Shown: positions 1 through 7,395 of the stretch, piece by piece
How the letters are laid out: every line of letters starts with the position of its first letter
How positions within the stretch are numbered: the first letter of the stretch is position 1
Assembly (NCBI GenBank): GCA_029782215.1
Contig: JAKOVD010000098.1
Span: 124,001-188,000 of the forward strand
Direction: 5' to 3'
From: Chloroflexota bacterium
Lineage (GTDB): Bacteria > Chloroflexota > Anaerolineae > J102
DNA length: 64,000 nucleotides
Notes under the pieces: generated by a model
The model's database searches: none
What the model saw: the letters and a program-made list of their open reading frames with translations, nothing else
What the model was told of the DNA's origin: nothing
Program-made: the position numbers and the translations under genes

Positions 1-184
1 CGCCCGCCGAGGCCGGATCGGCCACGAACGCCGCTGGGGCAGCGTCATGCACCGCGTCAGCGGGAAGTGGAGCCGGTGGCTCACCCTGTGCACGGGCGAC
101 CTCGTGCGCTCCCCCGCCGGCAGCCATCACCACGACTGCCATGACAACCGCGGTCACAAGAGCGCGGCAACGGATACGTGACAT
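1..184 (-). CDS. N-terminus of an exported protein (partial)
   Basis: Reading the minus strand from the ATG at 184 gives 61 codons open to the window edge, too short for the ORF track. The product begins MSRIRCRALVT, followed by a Val/Ala/Met-rich hydrophobic stretch (residues 8-24) and a small-residue region ending near AHEVARAQG, which is a typical Sec signal peptide. The mature part visible is Ala/Pro-rich. A GAGGTG ribosome binding site sits 5 nt before the ATG. The rest of the protein lies outside the window, so the function is unknown. Confidence 0.7.
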   Translation of the reverse strand, partial: MSRIRCRALVTAVVMAVVVMAAGGGAHEVARAQGEPPAPLPADAVHDAAPAAFVADPASAG

Positions 185-354
185 GTCGCACCTCACATTC
201 GCCGGCGTGCAGCGGCCGAGCCGATCACTCGACGGCGGGCGCCCGCGGTCCGCTTGACGGTGAATCCGTATCCTTTAGTTTCCCATCTTGCCCACCCGCG
301 GAATGTAACTGAAATTACGGAACTGCCCTTGCCCACCCGCTCCCCGCATATCTT

Positions 355-425
355 CAGCTCCCTCACGGTCGCTGCTAGGAAGACACCTGCCACCTGCCAC
401 CTGCCACCTGCCACCTGCCACCTGC
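355..425 (+). repeat. Heptanucleotide tandem repeat (CACCTGC)x6 with conserved flank
   Basis: Six perfect copies of CACCTGC run from 384 to 425, so the array ends on the stop codon of the minus-strand gene 425-1078. The flank at 355-376 includes CTCCCTCACGGTCGCTGCT, which recurs exactly at 1339-1357 and, with changes, at 25903-25985. This looks like the short tandemly repeated repetitive (STRR) sequences known from cyanobacteria. Confidence 0.9.
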
Positions 426-1078
426 TAAAGCGCCAGTTGTCCCCAAGTGCGCTGCGTGACCACATTGAGGTAGTGCGGTTGTCCGATCTGCAGACCCTCA
501 TTGACGGCATCGACGGCGATGGCGAGGATGTCGTCGTCATAGGGGTGCTGTCCCATCTGGCTCAGGTGTTTGCGGTATTGGGCGGTGGTGACGTTTAGCC
601 GCCTCGTTGTGGCCGGCTTGGCTTTCAGAATGGCGATCGCCACATCGGCCAGCCGGACGGCCAGCTCGCGCTGCTGTTCCTTGTTCAGCGCGCTGACGGG
701 TCGCGCATCATCCTGGAACTCGATGTAGACGCTGTTGGCCAGGTTGAACCGGGTCCAGTTTTCCCAGGTATAGTCGGTTCGGTCACGGACGAAGCGTGTG
801 ACTGGGATCGCGTCGAAGTCGTCGCTTTCCTCGCTTACCGGGGGTCTATCGGCGCCACCGTCTCTGGTGTCCCCGACGCGCCGCAGCCCAGCAAACAGGC
901 GTGAAACCGCCAACGCGCTGATTGTCACGGCGAATAAGCCAACGAAGCTGCCAACAAAGAGGGAGAAGGCAGCAAGTTGATTCAAAACCCAACCAATGCC
1001 AATGTTAGCACCCAGGACAGAAGGCAGGGCTACCATTAGCACCAGTCCGATTAGAAGGAGGGGGGAAGGGGGAGCCAT
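425..1078 (-). CDS. Membrane-anchored hypothetical protein (217 aa)
   Basis: I do not recognise this protein. Starting at the ATG at 1078, it has two hydrophobic segments near residues 4-22 and 30-55, then a soluble domain of about 150 residues with a Trp/Tyr-containing central part (TDYTWENWTRFNLANSVYIE) and a helical C-terminus. The ORF can be extended to 1159, but GAAGG placed 9 nt before the 1078 ATG favours the shorter form. The stop codon touches the CACCTGC array. It is transcribed away from the MFS gene block and separated from it by two repeat arrays. Confidence 0.6.
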   Translation of the reverse strand: MAPPSPLLLIGLVLMVALPSVLGANIGIGWVLNQLAAFSLFVGSFVGLFAVTISALAVSRLFAGLRRVGDTRDGGADRPPVSEESDDFDAIPVTRFVRDRTDYTWENWTRFNLANSVYIEFQDDARPVSALNKEQQRELAVRLADVAIAILKAKPATTRRLNVTTAQYRKHLSQMGQHPYDDDILAIAVDAVNEGLQIGQPHYLNVVTQRTWGQLAL

Positions 1079-1192
1079 ATGGCGCATCCTTCGAATCGAA
1101 TGGAGTGTTGCGTTGTGTGGTACGGCACGAAAGACAACCGTATGGCAAAAATATGCCATTTTCCTGTTAAGCTGTCAAATTGAGCGCGTTTG

Positions 1193-1234
1193 GTGATGCG
1201 TGATGCGTAATGCGTGCTGCTTAATGCGTGAGGG
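1193..1234 (+). repeat. Heptanucleotide tandem repeat, GTRATGC type, six units
   Basis: Units read GTGATGC, GTGATGC, GTAATGC, GTGCTGC, TTAATGC, GTGAGGG, exactly 7 bp apart. The array lies 114 bp upstream of the hypothetical gene start at 1078, in an intergenic stretch of 342 bp (1079-1420) in which I see no gene, only this array and the next one. Confidence 0.85.
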
Positions 1235-1335
1235 TAAACCGGCTGTTGGTGGGCGTCTCCCGCCGCTCCTTTCGGGCCGGTGCTGTAAACGCTTTTCCGG
1301 ACGGGTCACCCTGCCCCGTGTTCCGTGCTCCCCAT

Positions 1336-1412
1336 CAGCTCCCTCACGGTCGCTGCTCAGAAGCTCCCTGCCCCGTGCCCCCTGCGACTTGCGACTTGCT
1401 CCTTGCGACTTG
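1336..1412 (+). repeat. Heptanucleotide tandem repeat with conserved flank, seven degenerate units
   Basis: Seven 7-bp units run from 1364 to 1412 (CTCCCTG, CCCCGTG, CCCCCTG, CGACTTG, CGACTTG, CTCCTTG, CGACTTG), preceded at 1336-1357 by the same 22-bp flank found at 355-376. The array ends 8 bp from the stop codon of the MFS gene. Confidence 0.88.
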
Positions 1413-1420
1413 GCCCGCCC

Positions 1421-2629
1421 TTACGATTCTGCGCCTGCGGCCTCGGCGGGAACGGGCTGGCGGTCGGAGGGCAGCCAGATCAGGCTGAGGATCCAGCTAC
1501 CAAGCATGATGACGGCGCTGCTGAGGTAGGGATAGATGATGCGGACGTCGAAGAGCAGGCCCGCCCAAAGCGGTCCGACAATGCGCCCGAGGCTCATGGA
1601 GGCGTTGTTCAAGCCCATGGCTACGCCCTGGCCACCAGTAGCGCGTTTCGAGATGAGCGAGGAAGTCCCCGGCCGCAGAAGCGAGTTGAAGACCATGAAG
1701 AGGGTGGTGGACGCAACCACGGTCACGAAGTTGAACGCGCCCAACATGATCAGGAAGCCGGCGGCGCTGCCCAGCAGCGACACCTTGATCAGCGCCACTT
1801 CCCCCCAGCGCCGGGTCAGCGGCCCTGTCATGACCCCTTGCACCACGGCCGAGACCAGCCCGATGACCGCCAGGATGGCGCCGACCTGCATGGCGTCGTA
1901 GTTGAAGCGCGTCAGGCAGTAGAGGCCGAAGATGCCCTCGAAGGCGGTCAGCCCGAAGTTCATGAGGAACGACAGGAAGAGCAGGAAGCCCAGCGGCCCG
2001 GTCATGGCCGTCCAGAGCTGCTTCATCTGGTCGACGAAGCCGGGCTGCATGTGCGCCTCAGCCCGGTGCTCCTTGGGCAGGGATTCGGGTAGGATCGCCC
2101 ACACCAGGACCAGCGCCAGCAGGGAGAGGATGGCGGCGAGGAAGAAGGGGAGAGAGAGGGAGCGGCCTGCCAGCAGACCGCCCAGGCCCGGACCCAGCAC
2201 CATGCCGACGCCCATCGCGGCGCCCAAGAGCCCCATGCCGCCCCCGCGTTCCTCCTCGCTGGTGCTGTCGCCGATATAGGCCATCGCCGTCGGCAGTGTC
2301 GCCGACGACAGGATGCCTGCCAGCGCCCGCGAGCCGAACAGCATCCAGTAGGAAGTGGAGAGGCCCATCAGGAGCTGGGTGACGGCGTTGCCGAGGATGC
2401 CGATGAGAAGGATGGGCTTGCGGCCCCGCCGGTCTGACATCTGGCCCCAGATGGGCGCGAAGATGAACTGCATGGTGGCGTAGATGGCCATCAGCATGCC
2501 TAGCTCGCGGCCGCCGGCCCCAAAGCTCTCGACGTAAAAGGGCAGGATGGGGATGATGATGCCGAAGCCCAGCATCACCACCACCAGGGTGAAGAACAGG
2601 ATCGAGAGGTTGCGGCGGTTCGAGGCCAT
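1421..2629 (-). CDS. Major facilitator superfamily multidrug/tetracycline-type exporter
   Basis: A 402-aa, 12-TM protein of the drug:H+ antiporter type. The N-terminal helix carries ILFFTLVVVMLGFGIIIPIL, and the conserved motif A loop GQMSDRRGRKPILL occurs at about residues 62-75 between TM2 and TM3. A Gly-rich motif C-like stretch (LLGAAMGVGMVLGPGLGGLL) lies in TM5. The ORF track extends the frame to 2962, but that part is a shadow of the upstream gene. The ATG at 2629 lies 8 bp after the neighbour's stop, suggesting co-transcription with the 7-TM protein. The substrate cannot be told from sequence. Resemblance is to TetA/Bcr-like efflux pumps. Confidence 0.85.
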   Translation of the reverse strand: MASNRRNLSILFFTLVVVMLGFGIIIPILPFYVESFGAGGRELGMLMAIYATMQFIFAPIWGQMSDRRGRKPILLIGILGNAVTQLLMGLSTSYWMLFGSRALAGILSSATLPTAMAYIGDSTSEEERGGGMGLLGAAMGVGMVLGPGLGGLLAGRSLSLPFFLAAILSLLALVLVWAILPESLPKEHRAEAHMQPGFVDQMKQLWTAMTGPLGFLLFLSFLMNFGLTAFEGIFGLYCLTRFNYDAMQVGAILAVIGLVSAVVQGVMTGPLTRRWGEVALIKVSLLGSAAGFLIMLGAFNFVTVVASTTLFMVFNSLLRPGTSSLISKRATGGQGVAMGLNNASMSLGRIVGPLWAGLLFDVRIIYPYLSSAVIMLGSWILSLIWLPSDRQPVPAEAAGAES

Positions 2630-2637
2630 GGACGGCG

Positions 2638-3384
2638 TCAGGCGGCGGTGGGCTGGGAGGGCGTGGGACGCTGCGCCGTGTGAGGGCGGAAGAAGTTGGC
2701 GTAGGCGATGACGGCGATGGCGACGTAGGCCAGCGTCTTGGGGATCATGAGCATGCCCACGGAAGGCGCCCTCTGCACGAAAAGGATGACGGGCGTGTAG
2801 AAGGCGTAGGAGATGAGGATGCAGATGCCGATCCAGGTGAAGGTGCGGTCGTGGGCGGCGCGGGCGTCGCGCAGGATGAGATAGGCGGCGCCCAGGCCCA
2901 GCACCATCAGGGGCAGGTTGCGAACCAACGACCAGGGCTGCGGTGGCACGACGTTGTTCCACTGGTTGGCGGCCGGGATCATGAGCAGGAAGCGGACGGC
3001 AGCAGTGGCGAACAGGAAGTAGCCGAACCAGCCATACGGCTTGCCAAACCGCCGCTGCCAGATCATGACCATGATCACGTAGAACAAAGTGACGGTGACG
3101 GCGGTGGAAAGTGCGCCCAGACCCACGAGGCCCACCTCACGGCCCATCAATGACACGGTGGCGTTGAGGTCGCCCTGGGCAAAGGCGAGCACCCGGAAGC
3201 CGACGTGCCCGGTGTCACCGAAGGCGAGCAGGGCGAAGGCCCAGATGAACAGCCGCGCCACCGGCTTGTTGGCGGCGGCCACCTGGGGCAGCCGCACGAT
3301 CATGGCGATCACCAACGCCCACACCACGATGAGGTAGGCGATGTTGAAGGTCAATTCCATCCACATGCGTGCGCTTTCAGACAT
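2638..3384 (-). CDS. Seven-TM integral membrane protein of unknown function
   Basis: A 248-aa protein with about seven hydrophobic segments and short loops. Notable motifs are FGDTGHVGFRV after TM2 and AANQWNNVVPP in a central loop. The start at 3384 (MSESARMW) has AGGAG about 9 nt upstream; the longer ORF form to 3450 lacks membrane character in its extension. It precedes the MFS exporter by 8 bp, so the two are probably one transcript. The length and spacing of helices recall other uncharacterised membrane proteins, but I recognise no family motif. Confidence 0.7.
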   Translation of the reverse strand: MSESARMWMELTFNIAYLIVVWALVIAMIVRLPQVAAANKPVARLFIWAFALLAFGDTGHVGFRVLAFAQGDLNATVSLMGREVGLVGLGALSTAVTVTLFYVIMVMIWQRRFGKPYGWFGYFLFATAAVRFLLMIPAANQWNNVVPPQPWSLVRNLPLMVLGLGAAYLILRDARAAHDRTFTWIGICILISYAFYTPVILFVQRAPSVGMLMIPKTLAYVAIAVIAYANFFRPHTAQRPTPSQPTAA

Positions 3385-3695
3385 GGACAAGACTCCTGAA
3401 CGGGAATGGGACAACCGCCAACCTGCTAGTATGGCGCTTGCCGGGGGCAATGGCTATGATCCAAATCAGGTTGGCATGTAGCCGCTCCCCTGTCATTCGG
3501 CCGAGCAGAGCGACGAAGAATCCTGCGGCGGTGGCATAGGGAGAGTTAGAGATGCTTCGCTGCTGAGGCTGCAAGTGGAGGGGTGGGTGAGAGGGCCGCT
3601 CACCATGTCACAGTGCATGACAAACCAGGAGTCTCATGTTGTGCAATTGTTGTGCGGCAACAGCAAGAACTCAGAAAGCCACTCGTGACGCCGTG
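3385..3695. other. Intergenic stretch without a recognisable gene (311 bp)
   Basis: The region between the 7-TM gene start and the radical SAM gene stop should hold the promoter of the 7-TM/MFS pair. I see no confident promoter, RNA gene or coding potential. ORFs reported here overlap flanking genes or have no ribosome binding site. Confidence 0.5.
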
Positions 3696-5054
3696 TTACG
3701 CGGCGTCGGGGCCCGCGGGGGAAAAGACGGTCCCGCGGCCGAAGTTGCCGTCGGCCGTCAGTTTGTGGCGCCAACCCACGTTGAGGGGCAGCACACCGGC
3801 CAACACCACCGCCGGGTCCATGTAGCCCAGGCAGCGCCGCACCCGGCGGCCGATGCGGCGCCGAGTGTGGAATTCGCGCAGCACCCACGCCACACCCTGG
3901 TCCAGCGTCTCCCGGCTCATATGCAGCGGCTCGTAGACGACATGGTTGAAGTCGTAGTGACTCCAGTCCTTGTCGATGATGCGGCCCTGTCGGTCCAGGT
4001 CGTCGAACAGCGGCGTGCCGGGAAAAGGCGTCAGGCGGGTGGCCTGCAGGGTCTCGGCGTTGGACTCCAGCAGGAAGTCCAGGGTGCGGGGAAACACGTC
4101 GGGTGCATCCTCGTCGCCGCCGAACACAAAGGCGGCGCACACGGCGATGCCTGCTGCGTGCAGCTTGTCCATGATGGCCAGGTAGTCCCGGCCCAGGTTG
4201 GGCTTCTTGCGCCAGGAGCGCAGCTCTTCCTGGGCCAGCGTCTCGAAGCCCACGAACAGCCCCTTGCAGCCGCTGTCGGCCGCCAACTTCAGCAGCTTGG
4301 GGTCCTCGGCGATGCCCATGCCGCACTGGCTGAACCAGCGTTTGCGGAGCGGCACAAGGGCGGCGAAAAGCTCCCTGGCATACTCACGGTCGCAGATTAG
4401 GTTGTCGTCCATGAAGACGATGTTGCGGCCCAGCGACTTCACCTCGTCGATGACCTCTTCCACCGGCCGCGTGCGGAAATGGTGGAGGTGGAAGGCCGTG
4501 ACCGAGCAGAACCGGCACTGGTAGTTACAGCCGCGCGTGGCCTGCACGAAGTCCGCGGGCGCGTAGTGCTGCTTCTGGATAAGGCTCCGGTTGAGCCTGG
4601 GCAGCGCTGCCAGGTCCACCAGGTCGCTGCGGTAGAAGAGCTTGAGCGTCCCGGCGGCGAAGTCCGTCATCAGCCGCGGCAGGTTGTTCTCGGCCTCGCC
4701 GATGCAGACGGCGTCGGCGTGCCGGATGGCCTCCTCAGGCAGAAAGGTGGGGTGGTAGCCGCCGAATATGACGGGCTTGCCCCGGGCGCGAAACTGGTCG
4801 GCGATGGCATAGGCGCGGGGGGCGTTGTAGGTCATGAACGAGACGCCGATCAGGTCGGCGTCGGTGTCGAAGTCCACCGCCTCCACGTCCTCGTCGACGA
4901 TGGTGGTCTCGACGTGGGGCGGCATGGCCGCGGCCACGCAGAGGCTGGACAGCATCGAGAAGCGGAAGAACCGCGACCCCCGCGGCTTCTCCCCTGCCTG
5001 CACCCGCCAGAGGTCCGAGGTGGGGTTGATGAGGGTGAACTTGATGGGTTTCAT
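3696..5054 (-). CDS. B12-binding-domain radical SAM protein
   Basis: A 452-aa cytosolic enzyme. The N-terminal 150 residues have a cobalamin-binding-like Rossmann fold (FGGYHPTFLPEEA at about 98-110, ADAVCIGEAE at about 113-122). The radical SAM core follows, with the [4Fe-4S] motif RGCNYQCRFCS (C176, C180, C183) and later strands IVFMDDNLICD and GLFVGFE. The C-terminal 110 residues, including LTPFPGTPLF, resemble the extension of BchE/HpnJ-type class B enzymes. GAGG lies 8 nt before the ATG at 5054, which is better spaced than the ATG at 5060. Family members use SAM, often with B12, to methylate or rearrange unactivated carbons; the substrate here is unknown. It is divergently arranged with the methyltransferase gene. 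Confidence 0.85.
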   Translation of the reverse strand: MKPIKFTLINPTSDLWRVQAGEKPRGSRFFRFSMLSSLCVAAAMPPHVETTIVDEDVEAVDFDTDADLIGVSFMTYNAPRAYAIADQFRARGKPVIFGGYHPTFLPEEAIRHADAVCIGEAENNLPRLMTDFAAGTLKLFYRSDLVDLAALPRLNRSLIQKQHYAPADFVQATRGCNYQCRFCSVTAFHLHHFRTRPVEEVIDEVKSLGRNIVFMDDNLICDREYARELFAALVPLRKRWFSQCGMGIAEDPKLLKLAADSGCKGLFVGFETLAQEELRSWRKKPNLGRDYLAIMDKLHAAGIAVCAAFVFGGDEDAPDVFPRTLDFLLESNAETLQATRLTPFPGTPLFDDLDRQGRIIDKDWSHYDFNHVVYEPLHMSRETLDQGVAWVLREFHTRRRIGRRVRRCLGYMDPAVVLAGVLPLNVGWRHKLTADGNFGRGTVFSPAGPDAA

Positions 5055-5172
5055 GGTCATTTCCTCATCTATGCTACGATCGTCGTGAGCGACACGTTGA
5101 GCACAGCCGGACAAATCGTCCGAGGCGACAGAGGTGCTGCGCAACCCGACGCGATTGCTCAGGAGGCATTGG

Positions 5173-6084
5173 TTGGAAGAGACGCTTACCGACGTGTCGG
5201 CGGAACTTGATCGGTTGGAGAGGAATGCGACGGTCTGGGCCGAGGAAGGCTTTCAGGCACGGGTGGAGGCCCTGGACGTCCTTGAGACGGATGTCCTCGA
5301 TCGGATCGATGAGATAGCCCGATCGGACGGTGAGACGGAAGTGCTGCAGGAACTGCGGTGGCGGGCCTACGTCCTGAGACGCACCCTGGAGGAGGCCAAC
5401 CGGCAGCTCATCGAGAAGCTGAGGGAATCGATACGGTCGGGCCAGGGCAGAGGCGAAGAGCTGGAGCGGCGCCTGCGCGCGTATACCGGCGATGATGCAG
5501 ACGACAGTCTGGCGGAAGAGGGCGGATATAGTGCGCTGGATGCGCTCATCGGCGGGTTGTTCATGACGGCGCCTGTGCCTGCAGAAACGCGACTGCGGAC
5601 GCCCGAAATGGTCTGCTACCAGCCGACTCCCGGCCGGATCATTCTTGACCTATGCAGGACGGTTCACTTTGCAGCCGGCGATGCTTTCTGTGACCTTGGC
5701 TCGGGCTTGGGTCAGGTGGCGATCCTTGTCCACCTGCTGACCAGCGTGAAGGCACGCGGCGTCGAGTACGAGTCCGCGTACTGCACCTATGCCAGGGCCT
5801 GCGCGGGCGACCTGGGTCTGATGGAAGTGGAGTTTGTCGAGGGCGATGCGCTGGAATCCGATCTTTCCGGAGGAACTGTTTTCTACATGTACACGCCGTT
5901 CACGGGCGCCGTGCTGGAAACCGTCCTGCGCCGGCTGGAAGCGGTGGCGCGGTTCAGGGCCATCCGTGTCCTCACGTACGGTCCGTGTACGCTTGCCGTC
6001 CGGCATGAGGCCTGGCTTGCGAATGAGCAAGGGTCCAGGCTCGATGCCATGCACCTGGCGGTTTTTCGCTCTGTGCGGTCGTAA
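5173..6084 (+). CDS. SAM-dependent methyltransferase with coiled-coil N-terminus
   Basis: The start is probably the TTG at 5173, because AGGAGG sits exactly 6 nt upstream; the ATG at 5134 has no such site. The 303-aa product has a charged, heptad-like N-terminal half (residues 1-110, rich in Glu/Arg/Leu) suggesting a coiled coil, then a Rossmann methyltransferase domain: motif I FCDLGSGLGQVAIL, an acidic strand end GVEYE, and VEFVEGDAL for motif II/III. FYMYTPF is at the motif IV position. The arrangement recalls DOT1-like lysine methyltransferase folds, but the target is unknown. It converges with the nucleotidyltransferase gene, 12 bp apart. Confidence 0.7.
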   Translation: MEETLTDVSAELDRLERNATVWAEEGFQARVEALDVLETDVLDRIDEIARSDGETEVLQELRWRAYVLRRTLEEANRQLIEKLRESIRSGQGRGEELERRLRAYTGDDADDSLAEEGGYSALDALIGGLFMTAPVPAETRLRTPEMVCYQPTPGRIILDLCRTVHFAAGDAFCDLGSGLGQVAILVHLLTSVKARGVEYESAYCTYARACAGDLGLMEVEFVEGDALESDLSGGTVFYMYTPFTGAVLETVLRRLEAVARFRAIRVLTYGPCTLAVRHEAWLANEQGSRLDAMHLAVFRSVRS

Positions 6085-6096
6085 ACGGCTACCGGG

Positions 6097-6606
6097 TTAC
6101 AGCTTTTCAACGATTCCTGCAATGTACTCGTCTTTCCAGCGATAGTACTCTCTTCGTGAGAAAGCGTGAGCAAATTTGCCGTCTTCGTATTCCTTCAGCG
6201 CAACCGGGTCATTCCGCCAATAGTCGGTGATAGCACGATTTCGCATAGCCGATTCGTTGCGCATCGGGATGATCTCGATGTCGATATCCTGTATCCTATG
6301 CGTAAAGACGGCGAAGTCATCCATGAGTGCATGGATGCCGCCGAAATGGTTGATCAGGAAGATAAGGACCGGAAACCACTGCTCATCGTCAAGATAGACT
6401 GCATATTCCCATTCGCCCTTGTTGGCGATCTCCATCTCCAGGGAGCCGAACAGTTCCGCGGCGGCGCCAAACGGGGCCAGGTGCTTGCTGAGATCTTGGC
6501 CGTAGGCGATGGCACGCTGCTTGATCGCCGGGTCAAAGGGCATGAGTTCGATGGGCTCGGTGGACCTTCGCTCGATGTCTTCGATGGGGCGGCGCTGTGG
6601 CTTCAT
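6097..6606 (-). CDS. MNT-fold nucleotidyltransferase-like protein
   Basis: A 169-aa soluble protein. It shows a DNA polymerase beta-type signature: LFGSLEMEIANKGEWE fits hG[GS]-x(9-13)-[DE]h[DE], with Glu-Trp-Glu in place of the usual Asp pair, and a third carboxylate may be in IQDIDIEII. A stand-alone domain followed by a helical tail rich in Tyr/Arg (SRREYYRWKDEY) suggests an aminoglycoside-nucleotidyltransferase-like or MNT protein. The gene lies 46 bp downstream of the MerB-like gene on the same strand. The assignment rests on a short motif, so it is moderate. Confidence 0.5.
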   Translation of the reverse strand: MKPQRRPIEDIERRSTEPIELMPFDPAIKQRAIAYGQDLSKHLAPFGAAAELFGSLEMEIANKGEWEYAVYLDDEQWFPVLIFLINHFGGIHALMDDFAVFTHRIQDIDIEIIPMRNESAMRNRAITDYWRNDPVALKEYEDGKFAHAFSRREYYRWKDEYIAGIVEKL

Positions 6607-6652
6607 CGTGATGCCCTATGGACGCTCTGGCCATGCGGGAGGTTCCGCCAGG

Positions 6653-7387
6653 CTACTTCTGCGGCGCCGAGAGGTCGCCCTGGGTCTGCCAGAAGGACGA
6701 GGTCAGGCCGAGCTGCCGGAAGATCTCCTGGACCTGGGCGGCCGTGCGGCCGTGGTACTCAGGGGAAAGGCGGTTGTGATACCAGAGCTGGGAGAGCTCC
6801 CAAAGCCTGGGAAGAGCCAGGACCTCGCCGCGGGCGACGCCGCGCTGCTCGCACCATGCATCGACGGCCTCTTCCGACCGGAAGAGCAAAATGGTCGCTC
6901 AGGTGAAGACCATGTCGTCGTACCAGTTGTCGAAGGGTACGACGAAGTGCGCCACGGCGCCGTCCCCGTGGAGCTGGCCGTCCCGGACGGACAGCAGCAG
7001 TGGCTCGCCGCCTCCGGAGTCGGTCGCCTCGATGAGGGCGTCGGCATGCAGGGCGGCGGGGATGCCAAGCGCGTCCCAGGCGCAGTTGGCCCAGTAGCTC
7101 CGCCCCAGGACCTCGACCCGGAAGCCCGTGGGCACGGCCGAGAAGGGGTTGGCGATGCGGATGTCCGTGGTGCCGGGCTCCAGGAAGAAGGCGTGCCGCC
7201 CATCCAGCTCGTGATAAAGGGCTGTGGCCTCGTCAACGCCGATCTGGAACCGTGCCGCCGTGTCAGCCACCGTGGGGGGCTGTGAGGCGGCGGCGAAGGT
7301 CTGGTAGACAAAAGCGCGGACATCCCAAAGGAGAGACTCCTCGAGGGCATCCGCTTGCGGGTTCTCAGGAGAGCCGGTGTTGGACAT
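6653..7387 (-). CDS. MerB-like alkylmercury lyase family protein, probable selenoprotein (in-frame TGA at codon 163)
   Basis: The ORF track lists two pieces (6899-7387 and 6653-6889), but they share one frame and form a 244-codon gene interrupted only by TGA at 6901-6899. Residues 1-75 look like the winged-helix N-domain of MerB. Residues 85-244 match the alkylmercury lyase fold: ANCAWDALGIPAAL gives Cys102 and Asp105, corresponding to MerB Cys96 and Asp99. TGA codon 163 (FT-U-ATILLFRSEE) aligns with the catalytic MerB Cys159, here 61 residues after Cys102 compared with 63 in MerB. The hairpin at 6869-6886 could be its SECIS. MerB cleaves carbon-mercury bonds; many family homologues have no proven substrate. 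A nonsense mutation or sequencing error is the alternative. It starts 8 bp after the secreted-protein gene. Confidence 0.75.
6869..6886 (-). promoter_or_regulatory. SECIS-like hairpin downstream of in-frame UGA
   Basis: On the minus-strand mRNA, CUCUUCC-GGUC-GGAAGAG forms a perfect 7-bp stem with a 4-nt loop. The loop begins 19 nt after the UGA, inside the 16-37 nt window known for bacterial SECIS elements. It starts with G and contains the GGUC core seen in the E. coli fdhF SECIS loop. No bulged U equivalent is visible within the stem. Confidence 0.65.
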
Positions 7388-7395
7388 GGTCGGGC

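Noticed and set aside
254-598. 114-aa plus-strand ORF across the CACCTGC repeat
   Set aside because: It reads through the repeat as PATCHLPP-type units and is antisense to the end of the hypothetical membrane protein; no ribosome binding site.
3687-3707. Hairpin GACGCCG-TGTTACG-CGGCGTC at the radical SAM stop codon
   Set aside because: The stem is only 7 bp, overlaps the stop codon and has no T-run, so a terminator call is not supported.
6653-6889. Separate 78-aa ORF starting at a TTG, listed by the ORF track
   Set aside because: It is the in-frame continuation of the MerB-like gene after the TGA; the TTG has no ribosome binding site and the sequence is the C-terminal part of the same family.
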